Positions 21,875-29,711 of a DNA stretch of 41,642 nt are shown here, piece after piece. The translations under genes and the position numbers were made by a program. The DNA comes from a virus: IMG/VR virus record IMGVR_UViG_3300031566_000127, positions 1 to 41,642 of that record, one strand, 5' to 3'. Position 1 is the first letter of the stretch. Each line of letters opens with the position of its first letter. The notes beneath the pieces were generated by a model, which ran no database searches, had not been told where the DNA came from, and saw only the letters and a list, made by a program, of their open reading frames with translations.

Positions 21875-22294
21875 GTGGCAGAACTAGAGGAACAAATCAA
21901 GGTGGTGGCTAGGGGTAGAGCTATAGTAGCGGATTTAACTGCTGTCAAAGGTAGGCTCTATGATAAATGGGTAGAGGATAACAAAGAGCACCTTACTGCT
22001 TTGAGGGACACTAGGTTGACAGTCGAGGAAGCCGAAGCCAAACTAAGGGAACTCACGCTCCAAGCCTATGCCGAGACAGGAAACAAAGCACCGGCACCAG
22101 GGGTAGGCATTAGAGAGCGGACAGTCCTGACCTATGATGGCAAGGTTGCCTTTGATTGGGCAAAATCTCACAAGATGGCACTCCAGTTAGACAAGAAAGC
22201 CTTTGAGAAGATAGCCAAGGCCGACACCCCAGACTTTGTTAAAGTCAGCACTGAGGCAATAGCTACTATCGCAACTGAATTGAAGGTGGAATGA
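21875..22294 (+). CDS. Conserved phage protein upstream of recT, 139 aa
   Basis: Starts at GTG behind AAAGGAGGTAAATC. The N-terminal half is a helical coiled region (AIVADLTAVKGRLYDKWVED), and the C-terminal half contains DGKVAFDWAKSHKMALQLDK. Proteins of this size and shape are common before RecT-type genes. I cannot assign an activity; a partner in recombination or a Gam-like DNA-end protein would fit the place. Confidence 0.65.
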   Translation: MAELEEQIKVVARGRAIVADLTAVKGRLYDKWVEDNKEHLTALRDTRLTVEEAEAKLRELTLQAYAETGNKAPAPGVGIRERTVLTYDGKVAFDWAKSHKMALQLDKKAFEKIAKADTPDFVKVSTEAIATIATELKVE

Positions 22295-23433
22295 TGCACT
22301 ACTACCCAGAAGATATAAGCCAAGAGAACCTAAAGAAGCTGATGAGAGCTAATGTATGTGCTGAGTGTGGTAGAGAAGTTAGGTTATTCTTAGATGCCGA
22401 TAGTAAAATATACATAGCTTGCTCAGGCGGTAGACACGAAGGCATAGCAAGGGAATACACACCACCAATAGAAGACTATCAATCAAATATAAGGAGGGAA
22501 ATAGAAATGGAACAAACACAGGGGAGAGAAACATCAAGGGAACTAGCTACTATCCCAAAGCAGGGACAGCTTACTCAGCCACAGGCAGAGAGAATACTAA
22601 GCCTCGTCTATCCTAATGCTACGAAGGACGAGATACTAAGAACTGCTATCTTCTGCCAGGACTTCGGACTCCATCCACTAGCCAATGAGGTCTACCTTAT
22701 ACCATTCAAGGGTAAGAATGTAATGGTAGTTGGCATACCGGCAAGCCGTAAGATGGCACACGCCTTGAAGGGTGACTTCTCATTCCTTGATGACAGTCCC
22801 AGAGCAGCCAATGAGGAAGAGATTGTCAAGCAGTTCGGTAAGGATAGCGAGGAAGCTGATGCCAATATCATTTCAATTACCAAACTTCAGGGAGTAGGCG
22901 GTAACTTAGCCATTGGCTTCGGTCTATATCCTAAGAAAGATAGCCCTTATGGAACTGATAAGGGTAACACCCGAAGGAATATGGCTAACATCAGGTCAGA
23001 AAGGCAGGCTATGGATAGGCTGCCAGGGAGAGCCTTGCCTAGATACGAGGTCATTGATGCTACTTATGCCGAAGTGCCTGACGTTGGCAAGGTAGATACC
23101 AGCACTGGCGAGATTGTGGAAGAGCCAGTCGAGGCAGAGTTCAAGGAAGTGGTGGAGAAGCCTGAACCACAAACAGAAGCCACCAAATCAAAATCTAGCC
23201 CTGTTGTTGAGGAAAGTAACAGTAATCCACCTGAACCAGTAGGAGGTATTGACCTAGACTGGCTGAAGGAATCGGCTAAGAGTATCAAGTGGACAGAGAA
23301 GACCCTAACAACTTGGATTGCTGCAAAGTTTAAGGTTAAGGGGGGATTGCTTGAAGATGTGGTTGCTGGACTAAGCCCAGAACAACGCAAAGACGTGGTT
23401 AAGGAAATTCAAGACAGAGTTGATATGGCGTAG
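22291..23433 (+). CDS. RecT-like single-strand annealing protein
   Basis: 380 residues from 22291. A short N-terminal part has a possible zinc site (NVCAECG...IACSGGRH). The RecT core follows, with FCQDFGLHPLANEVYLIPFK and VVGIPASRKMAHALKGDFSF. The C-terminus has a disordered Glu/Pro/Ser linker and a small helical domain. RecT proteins anneal complementary single strands during phage replication. A second start at 22507 (MEQTQGRETSREL) has AAGGAGGG nearby, so a shorter form lacking the zinc part may also be made. Confidence 0.8.
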   Translation: MMHYYPEDISQENLKKLMRANVCAECGREVRLFLDADSKIYIACSGGRHEGIAREYTPPIEDYQSNIRREIEMEQTQGRETSRELATIPKQGQLTQPQAERILSLVYPNATKDEILRTAIFCQDFGLHPLANEVYLIPFKGKNVMVVGIPASRKMAHALKGDFSFLDDSPRAANEEEIVKQFGKDSEEADANIISITKLQGVGGNLAIGFGLYPKKDSPYGTDKGNTRRNMANIRSERQAMDRLPGRALPRYEVIDATYAEVPDVGKVDTSTGEIVEEPVEAEFKEVVEKPEPQTEATKSKSSPVVEESNSNPPEPVGGIDLDWLKESAKSIKWTEKTLTTWIAAKFKVKGGLLEDVVAGLSPEQRKDVVKEIQDRVDMA

Positions 23434-23449
23434 TTTACCCCCTGACGGA

Positions 23450-23477
23450 CTAGGCAGGAGTTGAGGTTCCTGCCTAG
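23450..23477 (+). other. Perfect inverted repeat between recT and the next gene
   Basis: CTAGGCAGGA (23450-23459) and TCCTGCCTAG (23468-23477) form a 10-bp stem with an 8-base loop, about 20 bases before the next start codon. No T run follows. It could protect or process the recT message, or control access to the downstream ribosome site. Confidence 0.55.
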
Positions 23478-23496
23478 TGGTGAGAGGAGAAACAAG

Positions 23497-23709
23497 ATGC
23501 CAGCACCAACAAAAGTAAAAGAGGGACAGTGTGAGGGGTGCTACATATTTATAGGTGGTAAAGAGGAACCCTGGTGGGAACTGACTGAATATAGAGACCA
23601 CAAACTTTGTAGCTGGTGTATAAACTCTTGGATGAGGAGAGAGGAACTGGCTGGTCGTGAGATAACTTTTGAAGAATTTACTACGGGGAAGGTAAAGAAG
23701 GATGCCTAG
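23497..23709 (+). CDS. Zinc-finger protein, 70 aa
   Basis: I start at ATG 23497 (MPAPTKVKEGQCEGCYIFIG) with AGGAG ahead; a TTG at 23461 would lie in the hairpin. Two CxxC pairs (CEGC, CSWC) flank a Trp-rich middle. The end overlaps the replication gene by eight bases. It may be a partner of the replisome organiser next to it, but no family is recognised. Confidence 0.65.
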   Translation: MPAPTKVKEGQCEGCYIFIGGKEEPWWELTEYRDHKLCSWCINSWMRREELAGREITFEEFTTGKVKKDA

Positions 23710-24346
23710 AGGTAGATTTTTAGACCGAGACCTGTCAACCAACAGACAATACTGGTCTTTGCCATCAGATACCAGGAACTTCTGGGACTTGCTTATCCTG
23801 TGGCTGGACGCTGAAGGCAGGATGGATGGAGACTTGAAGATTATTAAGGGTATGGTCTGCCCCCTGGCTGACTGGTCTTTAGTTGATATAGAGAATATGC
23901 TTCAAGAGATAGTGAGATTGAAGCGTACTAATGGACTGGGTTGGATTGAAAGGTACAATGTTAATGGTACTGCCTGTATCTGGGCTAGTGGCTTTGAGGA
24001 ACACCAGAAAGGATTGAACAAAACAAGGGAGGCAAAGGGTAGGTTCGGCTACTCTAATATTCCACCACCACCTAAGAAGCTATTGAGTAAGACTGGGGCT
24101 GTGCCGGTGATAGAAGATAATAGTTTCATAGAGGGGCTACGCCCTAAGTATCCTCATCTTGACCTTGATGTGGAGTGGGAGAAGTGTAAGCTGTGGTGGA
24201 GTGAGGGAAACCGTGAGATGAAAAGACCTAAGTCTGCCTTCCTTAACTGGCTCGGTAAGGCAAGGGGAATTAAGCAACCAGAGGCGAAGCAGGTCAAAAG
24301 AGAAACCAATGAGGACAAAATGGAGGGCTTTAATCCTACCACCTGA
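23702..24346 (+). CDS. DnaD-like replisome organiser / replication initiation protein
   Basis: 214 residues. The N-terminus (RFLDRDLSTNRQYWSLPSDT...FWDLLILWLDAEGRMDGD) resembles the winged-helix start of phage replication organisers. A Pro-rich linker follows, then a DnaD-like C-terminal block (LDLDVEWEKCKLWWSEGNRE, then KRPKSAFLNWLGKARG). Such proteins bind the phage origin and recruit the helicase loader, here the DnaC-like protein at 26020. Any origin would most likely lie in or near this gene; I see no clear iterons. Confidence 0.7.
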   Translation: MPRGRFLDRDLSTNRQYWSLPSDTRNFWDLLILWLDAEGRMDGDLKIIKGMVCPLADWSLVDIENMLQEIVRLKRTNGLGWIERYNVNGTACIWASGFEEHQKGLNKTREAKGRFGYSNIPPPPKKLLSKTGAVPVIEDNSFIEGLRPKYPHLDLDVEWEKCKLWWSEGNREMKRPKSAFLNWLGKARGIKQPEAKQVKRETNEDKMEGFNPTT

Positions 24347-24359
24347 ATATAAGGGAATT

Positions 24360-24388
24360 TATTAGACTTAATGGGGGAGTAGATATGA
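24360..24388 (+). repeat. Leader repeat A, copy 1
   Basis: A 29-base sequence identical to 25676-25704. It covers the TTAGACTTAATGGGGGAG ribosome site and the start codon of the following gene. The two downstream proteins are not similar. Confidence 0.8.
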
Positions 24389-24567
24389 AAGTAATACGCA
24401 AAGACAGTGAAGATTTTGATGATACAGACGAACTGATGGCTCAGAATATCACAGAAGCGGTATGTGACCAGTTCAGTGATTGGATGGCTGAACCAACTCC
24501 GTTTAATCTAAAGTCGGATATTTACTACCGAGTTCGGAAAGCACAAGAAGATGGTATTGAGATTTAA
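24385..24567 (+). CDS. Hypothetical acidic protein, 60 aa
   Basis: MKVIRKDSEDFDDTDELMAQ and a C-terminus ending RKAQEDGIEI. Acidic and helical. The ribosome site (GGGGGAG) lies in leader repeat A. Unknown function; the acidity could suit a DNA mimic, but nothing supports that directly. Confidence 0.65.
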   Translation: MKVIRKDSEDFDDTDELMAQNITEAVCDQFSDWMAEPTPFNLKSDIYYRVRKAQEDGIEI

Positions 24568-24594
24568 CTATTAGAGGGGTTAGAAGGATAGATA
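24564..24594 (+). repeat. Leader repeat B, copy 1
   Basis: 31 bases that recur at 25990-26020 with one difference. They contain TTAGAGGGGTTAGAAGGATAG just before the methyltransferase start. The order A-gene-B-gene is found twice. Confidence 0.8.
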
Positions 24595-24600
24595 GAAATA

Positions 24601-25092
24601 ATGACAATACCAATAGAAACTTGGTGGTTACCACGACCTAGTAAAAGTAAGTATCCTGGGAGTTTCCCTTTACACTTTGAGAGTAAATTATTTCAGCTTT
24701 ACCCCGTATTCCCATATTCACGGATACTCCAACCATTCGGGGGTATGGCATTATACGGCAAAAGATGTGATATAAACCCAGACACAGACCCCGACTATTG
24801 TTGCGATGCCCACAATCTACCATTCCCTAATAACAGCGAGTTTGACTTTGTCTTACTAGACCCGCCCTATAGCGATGATTATGCCGCTCAGTTATATAGG
24901 ACAGGGAAACTACATAAAAAGAAATACGTCTCTGAGGCTGTAAGGGTTTGTAAGCCAGGTGGATACATCGCTCACTATGATATTGTTCTAAACCCACGAC
25001 CAGAAGGTACTGGATTTGATAGGATTATAGTTGTATTAACAAGGATGTACCACAAGCCCCGAATATGCTGTATTTATAAGAAGGATAGATAA
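24601..25092 (+). CDS. DNA methyltransferase-like protein (DPPY motif)
   Basis: 163 residues. RILQPFGGMALYGKRCDINP looks like the SAM-binding motif I, and FDFVLLDPPYSDDYA (DPPY at 87-90) is the catalytic motif of amino-methyltransferases acting on adenine N6 or cytosine N4. It is shorter than usual and lacks an obvious target-recognition domain, so specificity is unknown. It may modify phage DNA against host restriction; a non-DNA substrate cannot be excluded. Confidence 0.75.
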   Translation: MTIPIETWWLPRPSKSKYPGSFPLHFESKLFQLYPVFPYSRILQPFGGMALYGKRCDINPDTDPDYCCDAHNLPFPNNSEFDFVLLDPPYSDDYAAQLYRTGKLHKKKYVSEAVRVCKPGGYIAHYDIVLNPRPEGTGFDRIIVVLTRMYHKPRICCIYKKDR

Positions 25093-25103
25093 GGAGGTAA
25101 CAG

Positions 25104-25490
25104 ATGCTAAAAGAACAAGTGGCAAAAGATAAGTTGCTATTTAACCTAATCCGTAATGAATTAGAAGCTATAATCTGGAGAGTTTTGAACAATGAGAGAC
25201 TTGATAGAGACCAAGAAATTACAGAGAAGTACGCTCTAACCTTAGATGAGTTTTCTGATACTATTCTTAAAAAAATATCTCCCCAAATCCTCAATCTCTT
25301 CAAGGCAGAAGTAGATAAACTGACAGTGATAGGGGTTATGGAAATGCCACCAATATTAGAGAAAATAATGAAGCCTCATAATATACCAAACACAGCAGAG
25401 AATTACGATTACTTATGGACAGAGCGTGTGGTGTTGGTGAAAGCCCAGTTACAGGACACCAAGAAACAACTATTAGGAGGGATGGGATAG
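25104..25490 (+). CDS. Hypothetical protein, 128 aa
   Basis: Mostly helical (MLKEQVAKDKLLFNLIRNEL at the N-terminus; TERVVLVKAQLQDTKKQLLG near the end). AAGGAGG lies before the ATG. No family recognised. The helical, charged composition suggests a structural or protein-binding part of the replication module. Confidence 0.65.
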   Translation: MLKEQVAKDKLLFNLIRNELEAIIWRVLNNERLDRDQEITEKYALTLDEFSDTILKKISPQILNLFKAEVDKLTVIGVMEMPPILEKIMKPHNIPNTAENYDYLWTERVVLVKAQLQDTKKQLLGGMG

Positions 25491-25492
25491 CT

Positions 25493-25669
25493 GTGGGAAA
25501 TATAAAAGTAAACACTGATAAGTGGAAAGCTGTCTACAGACCATTTACTAAAGAAGAAAAGAAGATAATGGCTGAATCTGATAGATTTTATTTGCTTGAA
25601 ATAGAAAGGGAAAGACGAGAGAGAAAGGTAGCACTTGCAAATATACCTAGAAATAGACTGCTTGATTAA
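25493..25669 (+). CDS. Hypothetical small protein, 58 aa
   Basis: GTG start two bases after the preceding TAG, giving VGNIKVNTDKWKAVYRPFTK and a very charged helix (YLLEIERERRERKVALANIP). AGGAGGG lies about 12 bases upstream, a slightly long spacing. Unknown function. Confidence 0.55.
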   Translation: MGNIKVNTDKWKAVYRPFTKEEKKIMAESDRFYLLEIERERRERKVALANIPRNRLLD

Positions 25670-25675
25670 ACACCT

Positions 25676-25704
25676 ATTAGACTTAATGGGGGAGTAGATA
25701 TGAC
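25676..25704 (+). repeat. Leader repeat A, copy 2
   Basis: Identical over 29 bases to 24360-24388, including the GGGGGAG ribosome site and the ATG of the next gene. Confidence 0.8.
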
Positions 25705-25978
25705 AAGAGAAGAAATTAGAAATGAGATAATAGGCATACTTAGGGAACGCAATAAACTGCTAATAGCTAATGGGCAAAATCCGAAAGCAGAATATAGTGC
25801 CGACCAAATCATTGACCTTTTTGATAAGGCTGGTTGGGAATCACCAGAAGAAATAGCGAGGCAAGAGCAAAGATTCGTTGAGTCTGAAAAGATACTAAAT
25901 CGTGAGGCCGCTTTTGAGGAACAAAGATTACATGCTGAGGTTGAATACTGGAAGGGCAAAAACTATAGATTGGGTTAA
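25700..25978 (+). CDS. Hypothetical helical protein, 92 aa
   Basis: MTREEIRNEIIGILRERNKL; the rest is helical with a Glu/Arg-rich C-terminus. The start is supplied by leader repeat A. It stands before the helicase-loader gene in the same arrangement as the 60-residue protein before the methyltransferase. Unknown function. Confidence 0.65.
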   Translation: MTREEIRNEIIGILRERNKLLIANGQNPKAEYSADQIIDLFDKAGWESPEEIARQEQRFVESEKILNREAAFEEQRLHAEVEYWKGKNYRLG

Positions 25979-25989
25979 TAGTATAAAGT

Positions 25990-26020
25990 TTAACGATTAG
26001 AGGGGTTAGAAGGATAGATA
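25990..26020 (+). repeat. Leader repeat B, copy 2
   Basis: Matches 24564-24594 at 30 of 31 bases and runs into the start codon of the helicase-loader gene. Confidence 0.8.
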
Positions 26021-26856
26021 TGGCAGAAGTAGGGAAATGTAGCCAATGCCCCAATGAATATGAGCCGAGGTATTATGATGTGCTTGGTTCTCATATTTTA
26101 GTAGGTCAAGGTCTGTGTCCAGACTGTGCCCAGAAAGCCTATGATGATGAGGTAGCCAAAGAGAAGGCAGCACAACAGGCTAGTATTATGGGTGTAAGGC
26201 GACAGCGTAGACAGGACTGTGGCATACCCACCAAGTTTATGAATCAGGACTTTAGCACCTTTGAGAAGGGCTGGCAGGATAAGGCGTTCAAGTTGTGCTG
26301 GGAGTATGCTGAGGCTTTCCCTGTTGACCGCAGACCTACAGGATACAGGAGTTTATACCTGTGGGCATCGGGCAATAAGGATAATCCTTCAGGGAATGGC
26401 ACTGGTAAATCCCACCTATCCTATGCTATTGCTCACCGCATACTGGATAGGTGGACAGGTGAGAATGATAAAGCCTGTCCGAGAATTATCTGTCTGAGAG
26501 AGCAAGAACTATTCAGGCAGATACAGGCTACCTATAGCTTTACTCAAGAAGAGAAGCAGATGAGGGAATCAGAGGATGATATTATCAAGCAGATAATCTA
26601 TGCTGACCTTGTAGTAATTGATGATGTCGGTAAGGAGGTCAGGGCTAACTCAGACTTCGTGAGGAAAGTTTTGTTTTCTATCATCAACGGAAGGTATGAT
26701 GCTGACTTACCTCTAATCATCACAGCCAATCTATCACCAACTCAATTAAAAGCACACCTTGATAAGCCACCAACAGAGGCTTCTTACAGCAGGTTTCTTG
26801 AAATGACCAAGAAGCAGTCGGTCTTGATGGATGGTAGGAGTTATAGGAGAGGATGA
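26020..26856 (+). CDS. DnaC/DnaI-like helicase loader
   Basis: 278 residues. The N-terminus has a zinc site (CSQC at 7-10, CPDC at 33-36) as in DnaI. The AAA+ domain has Walker A GNGTGKS (125-131) and Walker B LVVIDD (197-202), then VRKVLFSIINGRYDADLPLI and the sensor-like ITANLS. It should load the host replicative helicase on phage DNA with the DnaD-like protein. The end overlaps the radical SAM gene. Confidence 0.88.
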   Translation: MAEVGKCSQCPNEYEPRYYDVLGSHILVGQGLCPDCAQKAYDDEVAKEKAAQQASIMGVRRQRRQDCGIPTKFMNQDFSTFEKGWQDKAFKLCWEYAEAFPVDRRPTGYRSLYLWASGNKDNPSGNGTGKSHLSYAIAHRILDRWTGENDKACPRIICLREQELFRQIQATYSFTQEEKQMRESEDDIIKQIIYADLVVIDDVGKEVRANSDFVRKVLFSIINGRYDADLPLIITANLSPTQLKAHLDKPPTEASYSRFLEMTKKQSVLMDGRSYRRG

Positions 26857-27743
26857 TGAAAGTATTATTGACAGACTTAGATATAAGTAATCGGCGTAGA
26901 CCATTCCCTAATCTAGCTTTGATGAAGTTATCAGCATATCACAAGGCTAGGGGGGATGAAGTGTTTCTAAACTTCCCTCTCTGTCAACCCGATATTACAT
27001 ACGCCTCTTGCGTTTTTAGTTGGCATAAACCAAGCTTAATAGAACCATCAGTCATAGTCGGGGGAAGCGGTATTGACCTTGATACTTGGTTGCCGAATGA
27101 AATAGAACACATAATGCCTGACTATTCCCTCTACCAAAACATTGACTTCAGTATGGGCTTTACTTCTAGGGGTTGTATTCGTAATTGCCCTTTCTGCCTT
27201 GTCCGCCGAAAGGAAGGTGGTATTAAGGCTTGGGCAAGTGTAAAGGAATTCCTTAATCCTTCGTTGAGGCGTCTGATCCTACTAGACAACAACCTCTTCG
27301 CTGCTGAGAATTGCGAGGATACGCTGAATGATTTGATAGAACTTCAGGTTGAAACTGACATAAATCAAGGGCTTGATATAAGATTGCTGACAGATAAATT
27401 AGTAGATTATCTCAAGCGGATGAAGGCTAAAAAGTATCGTTTCGCCTTTGACAATATAGCCTATGAGAAACAAGTTAGGCAAGGGATTGAGTTGCTATTG
27501 AAAGCGGGGATCTCACCAAGAAAACTAGCCTTTTATGTTTTAGTGGGATTCCAGAATGATGAAACTGCCGTGGATAGAATGAAACTACTGGCTTCTTATG
27601 GTGTGGATGTTTACCCAATGATATACAAAGGGCAAGATGGCAAGGAGCCAGCAATGAAAAGCAAATGGGATGGCACGATATTCTGGCACGGCAGTAGGGA
27701 TAATATCAGAAAGTTTTTAAGGGTAGTGGGTAGACTAGAATAG
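26853..27743 (+). CDS. Radical SAM enzyme
   Basis: 296 residues. The Cx3Cx2C cluster motif GCIRNCPFC (C108, C112, C115) should bind a 4Fe-4S cluster and SAM; glycines and LDNNLFA, INQGLDIRLL and FAFDNI continue the TIM-barrel pattern. The N-terminal ~100 residues (LLTDLDISNRRRPFPNLALM) resemble the Rossmann-like start of B12-type radical SAM enzymes. The substrate is unknown. It is unusual in so small a phage and lies between replication and nuclease genes; nucleotide, DNA or protein modification are all possible. Confidence 0.85.
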   Translation: MMKVLLTDLDISNRRRPFPNLALMKLSAYHKARGDEVFLNFPLCQPDITYASCVFSWHKPSLIEPSVIVGGSGIDLDTWLPNEIEHIMPDYSLYQNIDFSMGFTSRGCIRNCPFCLVRRKEGGIKAWASVKEFLNPSLRRLILLDNNLFAAENCEDTLNDLIELQVETDINQGLDIRLLTDKLVDYLKRMKAKKYRFAFDNIAYEKQVRQGIELLLKAGISPRKLAFYVLVGFQNDETAVDRMKLLASYGVDVYPMIYKGQDGKEPAMKSKWDGTIFWHGSRDNIRKFLRVVGRLE

Positions 27744-27762
27744 TTGGGGCGATAAAGTAGTT

Positions 27763-28125
27763 ATGACATATTCGGATGATGTTATTAAGTTAAATCCTGA
27801 GCTGGCTAAGATGGCAGATTGTAAGCCAGCTAGTAAGTATAAAAATGTGAGAACAGAAGTTAAAGGATTACGCTTCGACTCAGGTAAAGAGGCAGCGGAG
27901 GTAAGTAAGTTGATTATGTTAGAGGAACGGAAACAGATTTTTGCTCTCCGTCTACAGGTTAGATTCCCTTTACCCGGGGGCATAGTCTATGTGGCTGATG
28001 CGGTCTACCTAGATGAGAAACTAGAACCAGTGATACTTGATGTTAAGGGTGTTCGTACCCGTGAATACAAACTCAAGAAGAAACTATTTAAGGAAACATA
28101 CGGAAAGGATATATTGGAGATATAA
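27763..28125 (+). CDS. DUF1064-type nuclease-like protein
   Basis: 120 residues with the DUF1064 pattern SKYKNVRTEVKGLRFDSGKE, LRLQVRFPL, VYVADAVYLD and ILDVKGVRTREYKLKKKLF. E43, D79 and D93-x-K95 fit a PD-(D/E)XK active site. Members are thought to act as endonucleases on branched or recombining DNA. No clear ribosome site precedes the ATG. Confidence 0.78.
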   Translation: MTYSDDVIKLNPELAKMADCKPASKYKNVRTEVKGLRFDSGKEAAEVSKLIMLEERKQIFALRLQVRFPLPGGIVYVADAVYLDEKLEPVILDVKGVRTREYKLKKKLFKETYGKDILEI

Positions 28126-28134
28126 GGAGGGGAT

Positions 28135-28374
28135 ATGAATAAATTAGAGTGCCAACACATAGCTAATGAAATTGCGGATGAGGCTATTAGTGCATCAAGT
28201 GAATACCCGCCATTTCATAGTCCCCACGAGGGAATAGCTATCATACTTGAGGAATTTGAGGAGCTTAAAATAGAAGTATTCAAGAAGCAAGCATCATATA
28301 ATATGAGGCTGATGAGAAAGGAAGCGGTACAACTGGGAGCTATGGCTCTAAGATTTATATATGACCTTACATAA
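28135..28374 (+). CDS. MazG-like protein, 79 aa
   Basis: ASSEYPPFHSPHEGIAIILE EFEEL with a later RKEAVQLGAMALRFIYDL: helices with the acidic EExxEL-like pattern of MazG-type NTP pyrophosphohydrolases, in the short form seen in phages. The residue set is incomplete, so catalytic activity is uncertain. GGAGGGGAT lies before the ATG. It may trim nucleotide pools or alarmones. Confidence 0.65.
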   Translation: MNKLECQHIANEIADEAISASSEYPPFHSPHEGIAIILEEFEELKIEVFKKQASYNMRLMRKEAVQLGAMALRFIYDLT

Positions 28375-28416
28375 CGATTATAGTGAGTCCCAGACATAAT
28401 GTTAGGAGGGTAAATA

Positions 28417-28821
28417 ATGGACTGGAAAGATACAGTGATGGACGCTAAGGGCATAACAGAAGCTATAAATAGGGTTTACCCTAGCGGGACAGGAACATAT
28501 CAGGTAAATGTAGCTGACAGGGCAATAGCTAAAGCCCAAGCAGAAATCACAGGGAAGATTATGTATGATGATGGCTTCAAGGCAGGGTATGACGAGGGTG
28601 TTAAAGAAGGCTTGGGTGTGGATATGGCAGCATTGGAACTAGCTAAGAGAGCAGGCAGAAGGGAAGTGGTGGAGGCAGTACATCAATTATGCCCTCTCCT
28701 TCAGACTGGGCAAGATATACAGACTGTGGCTGGTAACAGTTGTAAGGGTGGAGATACTTCATATTTAATGCTGAGATTATTAGACTGGCAAGCCCAACTA
28801 AAAGAATGGGGTATAGAATGA
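28417..28821 (+). CDS. Hypothetical protein, 134 aa
   Basis: Starts MDWKDTVMDAKGITEAINRV; the middle (YDDGFKAGYDEGVKEGLGVD) has the Gly-spaced pattern also seen in the 67-residue early protein at 20896. AGGAGGG lies upstream. The stop overlaps the next start (ATGA). Unknown function. Confidence 0.65.
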   Translation: MDWKDTVMDAKGITEAINRVYPSGTGTYQVNVADRAIAKAQAEITGKIMYDDGFKAGYDEGVKEGLGVDMAALELAKRAGRREVVEAVHQLCPLLQTGQDIQTVAGNSCKGGDTSYLMLRLLDWQAQLKEWGIE

Positions 28822-29111
28822 GCACGAATAGGATTAACATAGAGAAACCGATATGGGGACACCAATCAGTAGGCGTAGCTGAGTGGCGTATGACTGCTGA
28901 CATTATTGAGATTGATATTCTTTACAAGGATAAGAGTGGGAGAAAGGTCTACCCCCATCTTTACCGGATAGGCAGGGTAAAGGCTATGACCTACCCGGTA
29001 CAAGTTGTGAAAGGAACAAGGCTAAGGATAATACCCCTGGCTGATTGTCAAGAGATAGTTAGCTCTGGGATTTACCCTCCTTGCTCAATAGAAAGTCAAT
29101 CAGTTGTATAA
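28818..29111 (+). CDS. Hypothetical protein, 97 aa, last early gene
   Basis: I start at ATG 28818 (MSTNRINIEKPIWGHQSVGV) because of its ATGA coupling; an ATG four codons earlier is also possible. The rest is strand-rich (IIEIDILYKDKSGRKVYPHL). Similar compact proteins occur in early phage operons but I cannot name it. Its 3' end lies opposite a possible leftward small gene. Confidence 0.65.
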   Translation: MSTNRINIEKPIWGHQSVGVAEWRMTADIIEIDILYKDKSGRKVYPHLYRIGRVKAMTYPVQVVKGTRLRIIPLADCQEIVSSGIYPPCSIESQSVV

Positions 29112-29181
29112 CAATCCTTCGGGCTGACTTACTCAGCTTTTGTATCTTACACCATAACTCCCACGAAGTATCGTTTGCCAC
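29059..29181 (-). CDS. Possible small protein at the convergent junction, 40 aa
   Basis: A GTG-started frame right after the XhlA-like gene: VANDTSWELWCKIQKLSKSA then an amphipathic helix (RRIVIQLIDFLLS). It overlaps the 3' end of the rightward gene by 53 bases on the opposite strand. The ribosome site is weak. The protein-like helix is the only support. Confidence 0.35.
   Translation of the reverse strand: MANDTSWELWCKIQKLSKSARRIVIQLIDFLLSKEGKSQS
29123..29141 (+). terminator. Weak terminator at the end of the early unit
   Basis: GCTGA-CTTAC-TCAGC followed by TTTTG, 11 bases after the last early stop codon. The stem is short (5 bp), but the position between convergent units fits a transcription end. 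Confidence 0.45.
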
Positions 29182-29182
29182 A

Positions 29183-29464
29183 TTACCACCATCCCATTAT
29201 CTGCCCGATAGCTAAAACTAAGGTAGATACTACAACAGCAGTTCCTCCCCCATAACCGGCAACGGCCTTCTTGCTCACCTTGCTACTTGTGCGTTCAGCC
29301 AACTGAGTCTCGGCAATGGTTAGCCTCTTTGAGTGGTCGTCTAGGTGGTTGTTTATCTTAGCTAGATGTTCTTCCTGCTTCTCGGTAAGAGTCCAGATGT
29401 TATTTGTCCTCTCATCCAGCCTGATTAAAAGTTCATCCCTATTGGTGGGTGTTAGTTTAGCCAT
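29183..29464 (-). CDS. XhlA-like holin/lysis accessory protein
   Basis: 93 residues: a charged coiled-coil N-terminus (LLIRLDERTNNIWTLTEKQE, DDHSKRLTIAETQLAERTSS) and one C-terminal membrane helix (GGTAVVVSTLVLAIGQIMGW). This is the layout of the XhlA/hemolysin-type proteins that assist phage holins. It ends the late unit together with two more membrane proteins. No endolysin lies nearby. Confidence 0.7.
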   Translation of the reverse strand: MAKLTPTNRDELLIRLDERTNNIWTLTEKQEEHLAKINNHLDDHSKRLTIAETQLAERTSSKVSKKAVAGYGGGTAVVVSTLVLAIGQIMGWW

Positions 29465-29465
29465 C

Positions 29466-29711
29466 CTACTTCTTTCCTTTCTGCCCTTCTATATATTTGG
29501 TTCCCCAAAAGAAGTGCCCGTTGATGTATCCGAATGTATAGCTTAACCAGAACCAAAGCAATCCTTTACAGCCAAAGAAGTAGAAGATAACCCAGCTTGT
29601 AACGAACCACTGAAACTGTATGAAATACTCATACTTGCGGTACACATCCCGATATATATAAGTCCAGGGTCTACCTCCAATCCTGCTCCACAGTTCCTTA
29701 TATAGGCTCAT
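29466..29711 (-). CDS. Aromatic membrane protein, 81 aa
   Basis: MSLYKELWSRIGGRPWTYIY then two hydrophobic, very Phe/Trp-rich segments (FIQFQWFVTSWVIFYFFG and LLWFWLSYTFGYINGHFFW) and a basic tail. It is probably part of the lysis block, holin or spanin-like. The start overlaps the upstream stop (ATGA). Confidence 0.65.
   Translation of the reverse strand: MSLYKELWSRIGGRPWTYIYRDVYRKYEYFIQFQWFVTSWVIFYFFGCKGLLWFWLSYTFGYINGHFFWGTKYIEGQKGKK

Noticed and set aside
23064-23390. Open frame of 108 codons opposite recT
   Set aside because: A shadow of the low-complexity RecT linker; no ribosome site.
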